Positions 1 to 8,433 of a DNA stretch of 64,000 bases are shown piece after piece. Source of the stretch: Dactylosporangium fulvum (GTDB lineage: Bacteria > Actinomycetota > Actinomycetes > Mycobacteriales > Micromonosporaceae); contig NZ_CP073720.1 of the NCBI RefSeq assembly GCF_025137375.1, positions 3,062,501 to 3,126,500 of the forward strand. Direction: 5' to 3'. The position numbers and the translations under genes are program-made. Position 1 is the stretch's first letter. Each line of letters begins with the position of its first letter. Under the pieces are notes generated by a model. That model saw only the letters and a list, made by a program, of their open reading frames with translations, made no database searches and had not been told where the DNA came from.

Positions 1-299
1 ACGCGTCCCTCGGCGACCGGGGCGGTGACGCGGACCGCGGCCAGTTCGGCGAGCGGGCCGGGGTCGCCGAGGACGAGCAGGCGGCCGCCGCGGCCGAGCC
101 ACGGCTGGAGCACGCCGGCGTCGGTGTTGACGGCGGCGGTGACCACGAGGACCGCGAAGCGCGGGTCGGGTGCGGGCACAACCTCGTACGGCAGGCCCGC
201 ATGGGCGAGGATCTCGGTCAGGTAGCCGGGGAACGCCGGCTCGGCGCCGCCCTGGACGGGATCCAGGACGACGCCGAGCGGCTGAGCGAAATCGGTCAC
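1..299 (-). CDS. Unrecognised protein, N-terminal part only (runs off left edge)
   Basis: An open frame continues off the left end of the window. The likely start is the GTG at 299, which overlaps the TGA of the upstream propeller gene (GTGA) with a purine-rich GAGATGG upstream; an in-frame ATG lies at 308. The visible 99 or so residues alternate hydrophobic strands and Gly-rich turns (LGVVLDP near the start, then FAVLVVTAA and RLLVLGDPGP), like a Rossmann or glutamine-amidotransferase-like alpha/beta fold. No signal peptide is visible. Its overlap with the secreted propeller gene implies co-translation with the two exported proteins upstream. I do not recognise the family and assign no function. 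Confidence 0.6.
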   Translation of the reverse strand, partial: MTDFAQPLGVVLDPVQGGAEPAFPGYLTEILAHAGLPYEVVPAPDPRFAVLVVTAAVNTDAGVLQPWLGRGGRLLVLGDPGPLAELAAVRVTAPVAEGR

Positions 300-2341
300 G
301 GTGTCCATCTCATGAGCGAGGCGCCGCTACCCCAGTAGACCCGGCCCGACGAGTCGAACGCGATGGTCCGGTAGTAGCTGCCGCCGACGTTGGCGAGGGT
401 GGTGAGGCCGTCGGTGGCCGGGTCGATGCGGAACAGCAACCCGCCGGTCGTTCCGTAGACCAGGCCGTCGGGGCCGGTGGCGAGCGCCAGCGGCGATCCG
501 AGGGGGAACGCGCCCAGCTGCGTCACGGCCCGGGTGGCCGGGTTGAACGAGAACCACTTGCCGTCCGAGGTGACCCCGTAGACCTTCCCGTTGCCGCCGG
601 TGGCGAGCGAGAAGATCCAGGTCGAGCCGGGCACCGGGACGGTGGAGTGCACGACCGACGAGCTGGCCTCGTCGAAGACGAGCAGCTTGGCGTCGCCGGT
701 GGCGAACACGCCGTCGCCGTGGGTGGTGCTGCCGACGTAGATCTCGCCCTGCCCGGCCGCGAGCGCGAACAGGTTGTGGTCGCCGGCGAGGTGCCGCCAG
801 GACTGGGACTGGTAGGTGACCGGGTCGATCCGGGTGAGTGCGCCGCCGAGCTGGCCGTAGGCGGCCCCCGAGGCGAGGTACAGCTTGCCGGTCGAGCCCT
901 TGACGAAGTCCCACGGGCGGTACTGCTGGTCCCCGAACTGGCCGAGGTCGCGCGGGTTGCCACCGGCGGCGGAGTCCGGGTTCCACGGCTGGGCGGGGTC
1001 GTAGGCGGTGACGACGTTGAAGGTGTACGACCCCATGAAGAGCTTGTCCGACGTGGACGTCATCGACAGGATCTCACCCGTGCGGCCCTTCGCGACCGGT
1101 CCCAGCACCGTTGTGGTCCCGGTGCCGGGGTCGGTGCGGAACAGTGCGTTGGTCTCGTAGGTGCCGCCGTAGATCTTGCCGTCGGGACCGGTCTCCAGCG
1201 CGGTGATGGTGGTCGGGGAGCCGGGCAGGGTGAGCTGCTGCCGCACGACCTCGCCGGTGCGCGGGTTGACCCGGCCGTACACACCCTTGTTGCCGATGCC
1301 GGTCAGCCACTGCTCGCCGCCGACGCGCAGCTCGTTGAGATGACCGGAGACCCAGTCGGCGTCGCTGATCCGGGTGCACGCCTTGGTGGCGAGGTTGTAC
1401 CGGATGACGCCGTACGTGGAGCCGATGCAGGTGCCGACCGCCCACGCCTCGTGTCCGGACTTGGGCAGCACCGTGTAGCCGGCCAGCTCCGGCACCTCAC
1501 CGAGAAACTTCGGTTGCTGCCACGGCGGGGTGTTCAGGTTGAACCGCAGCACCCGGGTGTCCGGGGTGACCATCTGGACGAGCAGGTCGTTGCCGACGAC
1601 CGCGGCGTTGTAGCCGAAGGAGTAGCCCGCGTACTGCTGCGGCAGGATGTCGGTCTTCCGGCCGGTCCGCACGTCGAGGATCGTGGCGAAGGCGGGAGTG
1701 CCGCCGCCGACGAACAGCCGCCTCCCGGGCAGCGGCACGAGTGCCTTGGCGTACATGTGGTCCGGGACGACCACACCGAGGTCGCGCAGGGCGCTGGTCT
1801 TCTGGTCGTATTCGAACACCTTGCCCGACGGGTAGGTGCCCAGGTAGAGCTTGCCCCAGGGGGCGGCGGTGATGCCGAAGAAGAAGGTGTGGCCGATGCC
1901 GGTCTCGGGTGACGTGGCGACGATGCCGAGCTGCTCCGTCTTCGGGTCGTAGCGCCACAGGTGGGCGCGGCCGTCGCCGCTCTGGGTGGCCAGGTACACG
2001 CGGTCGTCGGAGCCGAGCACGGTGTGGTAGCCGCCCCACGAGCCGGTCATGGTCAGCTGCTTGACGAGCGCGCCGGTGCGGGCGTCGACGGCGAAGAACG
2101 TGACGCCCGGGGAGCTGGCGACGTAGGTGCTGCCGTAGAGCATGGGGTTGCCGCGCTTGTCGCGGCCCTGGACGCTGTCGAGGATCAGGTAGTCGGAGAT
2201 CGGGATGCCGAGGTTCTCGACGGTACCGACGACGGCCTGGCTCGCCGCCGGCGCTGCCGCCGCGGGCGGTGCGGCGAGACCGGCGGCCACAAGGGTGCCG
2301 GTGACCACCACGCCCAGGCGGCGCAAGAGGGTCCTGTTCAA
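296..2341 (-). CDS. Secreted multi-blade beta-propeller protein
   Basis: The product is about 681 aa. It has a cleavable signal peptide (LRRLG basic start, hydrophobic VVVTGTLVAAGLA, Ala-rich cleavage zone around residues 25-32) followed by repeated propeller-blade strands such as GPDGKIYGGTY, TGKLYLASG, NGKVYGVTSDG and SGRVYWGSG, spaced roughly 45-60 residues apart. The start is inferred to be TTG at 2341, because AGGAG sits 5 nt upstream and overlaps the stop of the preceding gene. An upstream reading would run through that gene in the wrong frame. It is the middle gene of a minus-strand set with a BNR protein and a partial gene. The family resembles SMP-30/WD40-like extracellular propellers; a polysaccharide-binding or lyase role is possible but unproven. 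Confidence 0.85.
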   Translation of the reverse strand: MNRTLLRRLGVVVTGTLVAAGLAAPPAAAAPAASQAVVGTVENLGIPISDYLILDSVQGRDKRGNPMLYGSTYVASSPGVTFFAVDARTGALVKQLTMTGSWGGYHTVLGSDDRVYLATQSGDGRAHLWRYDPKTEQLGIVATSPETGIGHTFFFGITAAPWGKLYLGTYPSGKVFEYDQKTSALRDLGVVVPDHMYAKALVPLPGRRLFVGGGTPAFATILDVRTGRKTDILPQQYAGYSFGYNAAVVGNDLLVQMVTPDTRVLRFNLNTPPWQQPKFLGEVPELAGYTVLPKSGHEAWAVGTCIGSTYGVIRYNLATKACTRISDADWVSGHLNELRVGGEQWLTGIGNKGVYGRVNPRTGEVVRQQLTLPGSPTTITALETGPDGKIYGGTYETNALFRTDPGTGTTTVLGPVAKGRTGEILSMTSTSDKLFMGSYTFNVVTAYDPAQPWNPDSAAGGNPRDLGQFGDQQYRPWDFVKGSTGKLYLASGAAYGQLGGALTRIDPVTYQSQSWRHLAGDHNLFALAAGQGEIYVGSTTHGDGVFATGDAKLLVFDEASSSVVHSTVPVPGSTWIFSLATGGNGKVYGVTSDGKWFSFNPATRAVTQLGAFPLGSPLALATGPDGLVYGTTGGLLFRIDPATDGLTTLANVGGSYYRTIAFDSSGRVYWGSGASLMRWTP

Positions 2342-2349
2342 CGGTGCTC

Positions 2350-3639
2350 CTATCGCAGCGTTACGAAGAGCAGGGGATGGAACGACGGATCGCCGGAGCG
2401 CTGCCCGGCCATGAGCATGCTGACGCCGTGCCCGGGCGGGGTCCGGCTGCCGGAGCGGGCCTGCAGGAGGTTGGGCCAGTAGGCGGCCGAGACGCCGGGC
2501 ACGGTGTGCCGGTCCAGGCGCCAGTCGCGGCCGTTGCGGCTGGTCGCCACGACCAGGTCGGCGCCGTCGGAGCTGAGCACGACCAGCGTTCCGTCCGGCC
2601 GCGCGACGATTTGGCTGTGGTTGTCCAGCGGGCCGACCGGCACCGGGGAGCCGGCCGCGCCGCGCTGGTAGTAGAGCGTGCCGACGCCGTCGTCCCGCCG
2701 GTAGAAGACCGCGTGCACGGTGCCGTGGACGTCGACGGTGAGGTCGGAGGCGTCGACCCAGTTGCGGTCGCCGTCGGGAGCCGGATTCCGGGTCAGGTAT
2801 CCACCGGCGAAGGTCCGCCCGCCGTCGGTGGAGTGCCACAGGGTGGCGCCGTCGAGGTAGGCCGAGTTGGGCGTACCGAGTACGTACTGGCTGAACGACA
2901 GGTGGACGTCGCCGGCGTGCTTGCCGGGCTGGACCCGTGGGTAGAGCCAGGCGCGCCCGGCCGGCGGGGTGCCGATCCGGGTGCTGTGCACATCGCGCCC
3001 GGTGCGGGTGTCGAACTGGTTGAGGTACAGGTCCCAGCCGTCGACGGCGTAGGCGCTGTAGAGGTAGCGCCCGTCGCGGGAGACGGCGAGCCCCTGGTAG
3101 TAGCGTTCCGTGCTGCCGGTGCGCACGGTGTGGTCGGTGAACCGGGTGAAGTCGACCGACCCGTCGCGCAGCCGGGCGTCGAACTGGAGCCGGATCGCGT
3201 AGACGGAGGCCATGTCGTCGCCGGGCTTCGGCGCCACCCCCGGGAACGCCTCGGCGCCGGTGTAGCAGGCGACGTGCAGGTGCAGCCGCCCGGCACCGTC
3301 GACCAGCAACCCGACCGGCTGGTACACGTGGCCGGGCAGCCGTACCGCCTCGGTCCAGTTCTGGCTGTCCCGGGATTTCCACACCCGTGCCTGCCACGGG
3401 TATTCGGCGCCGGCGCCGTCCAGGGTGGCGGCGTAGTACCAGCGCCCGTCGAAGACGACCTTGGGTATCTGTGCGCCCCAGGTGGGGACGACGTTGGTGA
3501 CGCGCAGGGCGTCGGAGACGATGGACGTGCGCAGCCTGGCTTCGGTTCGGGCGAAGGCCGGCGATCCGGTGGCCACGGCCGCCGCGGCGGCGCCGAGGCT
3601 GAGTATGACCACGCGCCGGGAAACTGGTTTGACTGCCAT
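2350..3639 (-). CDS. Tat-exported BNR/sialidase-fold protein
   Basis: This 429-aa protein begins with a twin-arginine signal: SRRVVILSLGAAAAA at residues 7-21, cleaved near SPAFA. The body carries BNR/Asp-box-like turns (SRDSQNW, STDGGRTF, SRNGRDW) typical of six-bladed sialidase and related glycan-active or glycan-binding folds. It contains paired aromatic motifs and WYYAATLDG-type strands. The usual sialidase catalytic arginine triad cannot be assigned by eye, so glycosidase activity is not claimed. The stop lies 9 bp before the TTG start of the next propeller gene, so the two are probably one transcript. The AraC regulator 80 bp upstream on the same strand is the likely controller. Confidence 0.85.
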   Translation of the reverse strand: MAVKPVSRRVVILSLGAAAAAVATGSPAFARTEARLRTSIVSDALRVTNVVPTWGAQIPKVVFDGRWYYAATLDGAGAEYPWQARVWKSRDSQNWTEAVRLPGHVYQPVGLLVDGAGRLHLHVACYTGAEAFPGVAPKPGDDMASVYAIRLQFDARLRDGSVDFTRFTDHTVRTGSTERYYQGLAVSRDGRYLYSAYAVDGWDLYLNQFDTRTGRDVHSTRIGTPPAGRAWLYPRVQPGKHAGDVHLSFSQYVLGTPNSAYLDGATLWHSTDGGRTFAGGYLTRNPAPDGDRNWVDASDLTVDVHGTVHAVFYRRDDGVGTLYYQRGAAGSPVPVGPLDNHSQIVARPDGTLVVLSSDGADLVVATSRNGRDWRLDRHTVPGVSAAYWPNLLQARSGSRTPPGHGVSMLMAGQRSGDPSFHPLLFVTLR

Positions 3640-3719
3640 GTATCGACGCTAGTCACCCGGGCTCGGGTGCTGGGGCGCCGTCATTGCGGTGCGACGGCCG
3701 GAAAGTTGCGCTGTCGCGC

Positions 3720-4859
3720 TCAGTCGGAGTACTGGCGCCGGTATTCGGTGGGTGTGACGTTGAATGTGCGTTTGAAGAGGACCCGGAAGCGCTTGGGGGA
3801 GCAGTATCCGACCCGGTCGGCGATGGCCTCGACCGGAAGTTTGGTCTGCGCCAGCAGTTGCCGCGCGTGGTGCATGCGCACGCCGGTGAGGTAGCGCAGG
3901 AACGTCGTGCCGAGCTCACGCTGGAACAGGTGGCTGATGTAGAAGGGGCTTACGTAGACCGTGCTGGCCACGGTGGACAGCCGCAGATCCTCGGCGTAAT
4001 GGTCGCGGATGTACTGCTCGACCATGGCGAGCACGTGCCGCCCGGGCGACTGCGGCGCCTGGACCTCGACGATGCGCGGGAGCAGCTGCCCCAGCCACAG
4101 CATCAGGTAGGACCGCTCGTGGATCTCGAACATCTCCAGCAGCTCGTCGAGGGCGAGCCGGTCGAAGGCGTCGACCCAGTCGGCCGACCCGTCGGCGAGG
4201 CGGCGCTTCCCGGCCACGTCGAGGGCGTAGAGCAGCTCGGCGCCGATCCAGCGCCGCAGCACGTCCGGGGTGACACCCTCCACCAGCGCCACCCGGTCGA
4301 TCCAGCGCCGCAGCGCGTCGACGGCGCCGCTGGCGTCGCCTTCGCGGATACAGCGGGCCAGGTCACCTTCGACCCGTTCCGGTAGCGCGGCCGCGCCCGC
4401 GCTGTTGTGGTCGTCGAAGAGATAGAGGCGGTTGCCGCCGCCGACGAGCTTGCGCTCGACGGCGCGCACCGCCTCGCTGGTGGCGGTCTCCAGCCGCGCC
4501 GGTCCCGCGTGCGGGTTGCTGACGCTGATGGTGACCGCGACGTCGGTCTCCGCGCTGACGGCGGCGAGCAGGCTGTCGGCGTACTCCTTGGCGGCGGCCA
4601 TGAGCCGGCCGCGATCGTCGCCGGCGAGGGTGACGATCCACGAGTCGGGTGGCACCAGGGCGAGCCGGGCGCCGGCGGGCAATAGGGACTCGGCGTGTTT
4701 CCGGGCCATGGAGACCTGGTCGGCGGCCCAGTCGTCGCCTCGGGCGAGCCGGTTGACCTCAAAGTCGTCGATATCTGCGAGGACCGCGACGAGCAGGCCG
4801 GGGCCGGCGTCGTCGAAAACTGTCACGGGTTGACCTAGGACGGTGCCGAATCGGGACAT
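3720..4859 (-). CDS. AraC-family transcriptional regulator
   Basis: The 379-aa protein ends in a two-helix-turn-helix AraC DNA-binding domain (about residues 280-377) with the conserved second-helix signature GYCSPKRFRVLFKR and the terminal P-x-x-Y-R tail. The N-terminal 270 residues form a sensor region with no recognisable cupin. Parts resemble a degenerate nucleotide-cyclase or GGDEF-like fold (DDFEVNRLARGDD, VTISVSNP). The start at 4859 is chosen because GGAGG lies 5 nt upstream; an earlier in-frame ATG at 4943 has no such site and would run into the divergent promoter. It is transcribed away from the catabolic operon at 4972 and towards the BNR/propeller genes, so it is well placed to control both. 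Confidence 0.9.
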   Translation of the reverse strand: MSRFGTVLGQPVTVFDDAGPGLLVAVLADIDDFEVNRLARGDDWAADQVSMARKHAESLLPAGARLALVPPDSWIVTLAGDDRGRLMAAAKEYADSLLAAVSAETDVAVTISVSNPHAGPARLETATSEAVRAVERKLVGGGNRLYLFDDHNSAGAAALPERVEGDLARCIREGDASGAVDALRRWIDRVALVEGVTPDVLRRWIGAELLYALDVAGKRRLADGSADWVDAFDRLALDELLEMFEIHERSYLMLWLGQLLPRIVEVQAPQSPGRHVLAMVEQYIRDHYAEDLRLSTVASTVYVSPFYISHLFQRELGTTFLRYLTGVRMHHARQLLAQTKLPVEAIADRVGYCSPKRFRVLFKRTFNVTPTEYRRQYSD

Positions 4860-4971
4860 CGTGCCTCCGGCAGGTAGAGCAGGTCCGAGGTGGTACAGCG
4901 CAATCTCGCGCCCTCGGAGTTCAGTTGCCAGCTGATATACCACAAGTGGGTCTTCCGAGAAAGGGTGTCAT
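4860..4971. promoter_or_regulatory. Divergent promoter region, AraC gene / catabolic operon
   Basis: This 112-bp gap separates the AraC gene and the plus-strand operon. It contains half-sites GTGGTA (near 4890) and TACCAC (near 4938) in inverted orientation. These resemble the TGGT/ACCA half-sites of FCD-type GntR repressors, and a GntR gene lies in the operon. A purine-rich GAAAGGG lies 5-10 nt before the ATG at 4972. No convincing -35/-10 pair was found. Confidence 0.4.
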
Positions 4972-5886
4972 ATGGATCTTGCCCAGCTGCGCGGCGCGCT
5001 CAACGGCGTGCTCGCCTTCGCTCCGACGTTCTTCCGCACCGGTGGTGAGCTGGACCTGGACGCCCTCGCGCGGCACGTCGACCGGCTCGCGGACAGCGGT
5101 GTCTGCGGCGTGGTGGTCGCCGGCGGGGTCGGCGAGTTCTACGCGCTCGACGACGGCGAGCTGCGCGATCTGGTCGCCGTGGCCGTCGACGCGGCGTCGG
5201 GCCGGACACCGGTGCTGGCCGGGGTCGGCCACGCCACCGACCGCGCCGCACAGCAGGCACGGCTCGCGGCCGGCGCGGGTGCGGCCGGGCTCATGGTCAA
5301 CCCGTTCTACTTCATCCGGCCGGAGCCGGCCGGGATCATCGAGCACTGCCGGCGGCTGGGCGAGGCCAGCGGGCTGGGCCTGATGATGTTCAGCACCCGG
5401 GACGCGGCCTACGACGTGCCGGCACTCCAGGCACTGTCCGAAGTGGACGCCGTGGTGGCGGTCAAGGACGAGTTCGGCGACCTCGACCTGTTCGCCGAGT
5501 GCGTGCGGGAACTGGGCGACCGGTACGTCTGGATCAACGGCATGGCCGAGATCCCGGCCGTCGAGTATGCCGCGCGCGGCGCGGTCGTCATGACGTCGGG
5601 CATCGTCAACCTCGACCCCGCCCTGGCCCTGCGGATCTGGGACGCGGCCGAGCGCGGCGACGCCGACACGCACCGGCGGCTCATGGCCGAACGGGTCGCG
5701 CCGATCGCCGCGCTGCGGACCGCCCGGCCGGGCTACCACATCACGGTGATCAAGGAGGCGCTGAGCCTGCTCGGCACCGGGACGGCCACGGTCCGGCCGC
5801 CGCTGGTGCCGCTGCGCCCGGACGAACGCGCGATGCTGCGGGAGCACCTGACCCGCACCGGGTTCCCCGACCGGGCCAGCGCATGA
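4972..5886 (+). CDS. DHDPS/NAL-superfamily protein, 5-dehydro-4-deoxyglucarate dehydratase-like
   Basis: This 304-aa class I aldolase/dehydratase TIM barrel matches KdgD in length and segment order: a GEFYALDDGE loop near residue 55, VNPFYFIRP, the Schiff-base lysine in AVKDEFGDLDL (Lys165), an INGM segment and the C-terminal RPPLVPL. KdgD enzymes dehydrate and decarboxylate 5-dehydro-4-deoxyglucarate to 2-oxoglutarate semialdehyde. At the position of the superfamily catalytic Tyr (YxxRD in KdgD, YNVPGR in DapA) this protein reads FSTRDAAY, so Ser141 replaces Tyr. The exact substrate or chemistry may therefore differ. It is the first gene of an overlapping operon; the KGSADH at 13266 would be the natural next step of a KdgD route. 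Confidence 0.85.
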   Translation: MDLAQLRGALNGVLAFAPTFFRTGGELDLDALARHVDRLADSGVCGVVVAGGVGEFYALDDGELRDLVAVAVDAASGRTPVLAGVGHATDRAAQQARLAAGAGAAGLMVNPFYFIRPEPAGIIEHCRRLGEASGLGLMMFSTRDAAYDVPALQALSEVDAVVAVKDEFGDLDLFAECVRELGDRYVWINGMAEIPAVEYAARGAVVMTSGIVNLDPALALRIWDAAERGDADTHRRLMAERVAPIAALRTARPGYHITVIKEALSLLGTGTATVRPPLVPLRPDERAMLREHLTRTGFPDRASA

Positions 5887-6569
5887 TCGACCATCACGTC
5901 CGGTTCGGCCCCGAAGACATGGGCGCCACCGACGCCGACGAACTGATCCGGCTGCTCGACGCCCACGGGGTGGAACGCGCCGTCCTCGGGCCGGTCGGGC
6001 GGTGGGTCGCGGTGGACAACCGGGAGGGCAACGAGGCCCTGTCGGCCGCGATCCGTCGCCATCCCGACCGGCTGCTCGGCTACGCCTGTGTCAACCCGTG
6101 GTACGGCATCCGTGCCGTCGACGAGCTGCGCCGCGCGCTCGACGCCGGGCTGTGCGGGCTGAAGCTGGAACCGGCCCGGCAGGGACTGCGACTGCTCGAC
6201 CCGCAACTCGTGCCGGTCCTGGGTGCCGCCGCGCATCGGGGGGTTCCGGTCTACGTCGTCACGGGGGTGCCGATAGCGGCCGAACCGTTGCAGCTCACCG
6301 AGCTGGCCCGGCGCTGGCCCGGCCTCACCTTCGTGATGGGCCGGTCCGGCCGCACCGACTTCAGCACGGACCTGATCCCGGCGCTCGCCGCGGTGCCGAA
6401 CATCGTGGCCGAAACCGCCTACAACGGCCCCGGCGACCTGCGCCGCATCGCCGACGCCATCGGCGCGCACCGGGTCGTCTTCGCCGGCGACCTGCCCGCC
6501 AACGACCTGGGCCTGGAACTGGCCCGGGTCGCCCGCACCGGGCTGACCCTGGGGAGTTTGTTCCCATGA
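5883..6569 (+). CDS. Amidohydrolase-fold protein with eroded metal site
   Basis: The 228-aa TIM-barrel protein of the amidohydrolase-2 (PF04909) type starts at the ATGA overlap with the DHDPS-like gene. It keeps the fold pattern, for example GYACVNPWYG, AGLCGLKLEP, the PNIVAETA strand and VVFAGDLP. The N-terminal HxH reads DHHV, the KxHP lysine loop has no histidine, and the usual beta-5 histidine strand reads FVMGRSG. Most metal ligands seen in the following paralogue are therefore absent. It may be a metal-independent lactonase-like enzyme or a partner subunit of the next gene. It is co-transcribed and overlaps that gene by 4 bp. Confidence 0.85.
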   Translation: MIDHHVRFGPEDMGATDADELIRLLDAHGVERAVLGPVGRWVAVDNREGNEALSAAIRRHPDRLLGYACVNPWYGIRAVDELRRALDAGLCGLKLEPARQGLRLLDPQLVPVLGAAAHRGVPVYVVTGVPIAAEPLQLTELARRWPGLTFVMGRSGRTDFSTDLIPALAAVPNIVAETAYNGPGDLRRIADAIGAHRVVFAGDLPANDLGLELARVARTGLTLGSLFP

Positions 6570-7321
6570 TTCTCGACATGCACACGCACCTGCCCGCCGA
6601 GGACTCCCCGGCCTGGCGCTCCTGGCGCCAGGAGAACGTCCTGGCGGCGATGGATGCCAACGGCGTGCACCGCGCGGTGGTGATGACCCTGGACGGGTTC
6701 TTCCGCGACACCCGGCGCGCCAACGACATCGTCGCCCGGGCCTGTGCCGGTTCGGGCGGTCGCCTGATCCCGTTCGGCACCGTCGACCCGCATCAGGCCG
6801 GGGCCGCCGACGAACTGCGGCGCTGCGCGCGGGAACTGGGGTGCCGGGCCGTCAAACTGCACCCGTGGCTGCAGGGCTTCTCACCCCTGGACGCCGCCAT
6901 GGACCCGGTTGCCGAGGCCGCCGCCGAGACCGGCCTGCCGCTGGTGTTCCACGACGGCACGCCACCCTACTCCTCGCCGCTGCAGATCGCCGCGCTCGCG
7001 GAACGGTTCCCCGCCGTGTCCGTGGTGCTGGCCCACGGCGGCCTGTTCGACCTGTGGCGCGACGCGGCCGCCGCCGTCCTGCGCCACCCCAACGTGCACG
7101 TGACCCTCTGCGGTACCGCACCGCTGGGCATCTTCCGGCAACTGCTGGCGCTCACCGGAACCGCTCGGGTGAGCATCGGCACGGACAGCGGCTACGGCGA
7201 CCCGGATCTGGCCCGGCACCGGCTCGCCGTGCACCGGCTGCTGCTGGACGAGCTGGACGGGCCCGCGGCCGCCGCGATCGGGCACCGCAACGCCGAACGA
7301 CTGCTGGGACTGGACCAGTGA
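6566..7321 (+). CDS. Metal-dependent amidohydrolase (PF04909 type)
   Basis: The 251-aa protein carries the standard metal ligands of the family: DMHTH at residues 4-8, VKLHPW at about 94-99, LAHGG at about 156 and GTDSGYG near 207. Members hydrolyse lactones, decarboxylate aromatic acids or open cyclic amides. In a sugar-acid locus a lactonase or lyase role is most plausible, but that is inference. The start is fixed by the ATGA overlap with the preceding amidohydrolase-like gene. The stop shares one base with the next ATG, so translation is coupled along the operon. Confidence 0.88.
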   Translation: MILDMHTHLPAEDSPAWRSWRQENVLAAMDANGVHRAVVMTLDGFFRDTRRANDIVARACAGSGGRLIPFGTVDPHQAGAADELRRCARELGCRAVKLHPWLQGFSPLDAAMDPVAEAAAETGLPLVFHDGTPPYSSPLQIAALAERFPAVSVVLAHGGLFDLWRDAAAAVLRHPNVHVTLCGTAPLGIFRQLLALTGTARVSIGTDSGYGDPDLARHRLAVHRLLLDELDGPAAAAIGHRNAERLLGLDQ

Positions 7322-8433
7322 TGGACACGTCTGCCTGGATCTACCCCTGGGACGTCGCCGACCACGGCACGTCCGCGCTGTCCCCGGTGGTGCGCGACGC
7401 CGGCCTGTCCGCCGTCAACGTCGCCGTCAGCTACCACAGCCTCTTCGCCACCGTTCCCGACAACCCGCGCCGCCATCTCGTCGAGCTGCCCCGCGGCATG
7501 GTCTACTACCGGCCCGATCCGGCGCACTGGCGCGACAGCGCCGTCAAGCCCCGGGTGTCGGCCTGGGTCGACGAGCTCGGTGACGCGCTCACCCTCGGCC
7601 GGGAGCTGGCCGAGCGGGCCGGCTGCGGGCTCACCGCCTGGACCGTCTGTCTGCACAACAGCCTCGGCCGCCGCCACCCGGAACTGGCCCTGCGCACCGT
7701 CTGGGGTGACGTCGTGACCGCGGCGCTCTGCGTGCGCAACCCCGCGGTGCGGGCGTATGCGGCCGCCCTGGTCGCGGACGTCGGCGCCTGGGCCGACCGG
7801 GTGCAGCTCGAGTCGGCGCACTGGATGCCGCTGCCGCACCACCCGCACGTCAAGCTCGCCCTGCCGCACCCCGTCAACCTGGGCATGATCGCGCAGCTCT
7901 GCTTCTGCGACCACTGCCGCGCGGCGGGAGAGGCCGCCGGGGTCGACGTCGGTGCGCTGGCCGGCGCGCTGCGGCGGCGCTGGGAGCGCTGCTACGAGAC
8001 ACCGGTGCTGGAGCCGCTGTCCACCGAGGAGGGCTACGAGGCGTACCAGGCGGTGCGGGTCCAGGCGGTGACCTCGCTCGTGGCCGAACTGGTGGAGCGC
8101 AGCCCGGTGCCGGTCGAGTTCGTCACCTTCGGGGACCGGGCCGCCACCGGGGTGCACCTGGCCGACATCGAGCGGGCCGGGGCGGCGGTCCGGGCGCTCG
8201 CCTACGGCCCCGCCGAGCGGGTCAAGGAGATCCGCGCGGCGGAGGAGGCCGCCCCCGACCGGCCGCGGTCGCTGCATCTGGGGCTGTCGCTGCTGCCCGA
8301 GCACGTCACCGACCACGAGGCGTTCCTCGGGGCGGTCGACGCGGCCGGCACCGCGCCGTCGCTGTCCTTCTACCACCTGGGGCTCGTCGGCGCCGAGCGC
8401 CGTGCCTGGCCCGGGAGCGTGCGCCGTGGCTGA
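7321..8433 (+). CDS. Conserved hypothetical, glycoside-hydrolase-like TIM barrel
   Basis: The 370-aa protein has no signal peptide and no membrane segment. Sequence features include AWIYPWDVADHG at the N-terminus, a YYRPDPAHW loop, VQLESAHWMP mid-protein, and a CFCDHC cysteine cluster at about residues 197-202. Acidic residues at strand ends (such as ESAHW and EFVTFGDR) fit a TIM barrel like those of uncharacterised GH-like proteins that carry a CFC-x-x-C motif. No catalytic assignment can be made. The start ATG overlaps the previous stop by one base and the 3' end overlaps the oxidoreductase start by 8 bp, so it is an integral operon member. Confidence 0.8.
   Translation: MDTSAWIYPWDVADHGTSALSPVVRDAGLSAVNVAVSYHSLFATVPDNPRRHLVELPRGMVYYRPDPAHWRDSAVKPRVSAWVDELGDALTLGRELAERAGCGLTAWTVCLHNSLGRRHPELALRTVWGDVVTAALCVRNPAVRAYAAALVADVGAWADRVQLESAHWMPLPHHPHVKLALPHPVNLGMIAQLCFCDHCRAAGEAAGVDVGALAGALRRRWERCYETPVLEPLSTEEGYEAYQAVRVQAVTSLVAELVERSPVPVEFVTFGDRAATGVHLADIERAGAAVRALAYGPAERVKEIRAAEEAAPDRPRSLHLGLSLLPEHVTDHEAFLGAVDAAGTAPSLSFYHLGLVGAERRAWPGSVRRG

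Noticed and set aside
170-1912. Long plus-strand open frame opposite the secreted propeller gene
   Set aside because: Arg/Gly/Val-rich shadow typical of high-GC antisense frames; no motif or ribosome-binding site, while the minus strand encodes a protein with signal peptide and propeller repeats.
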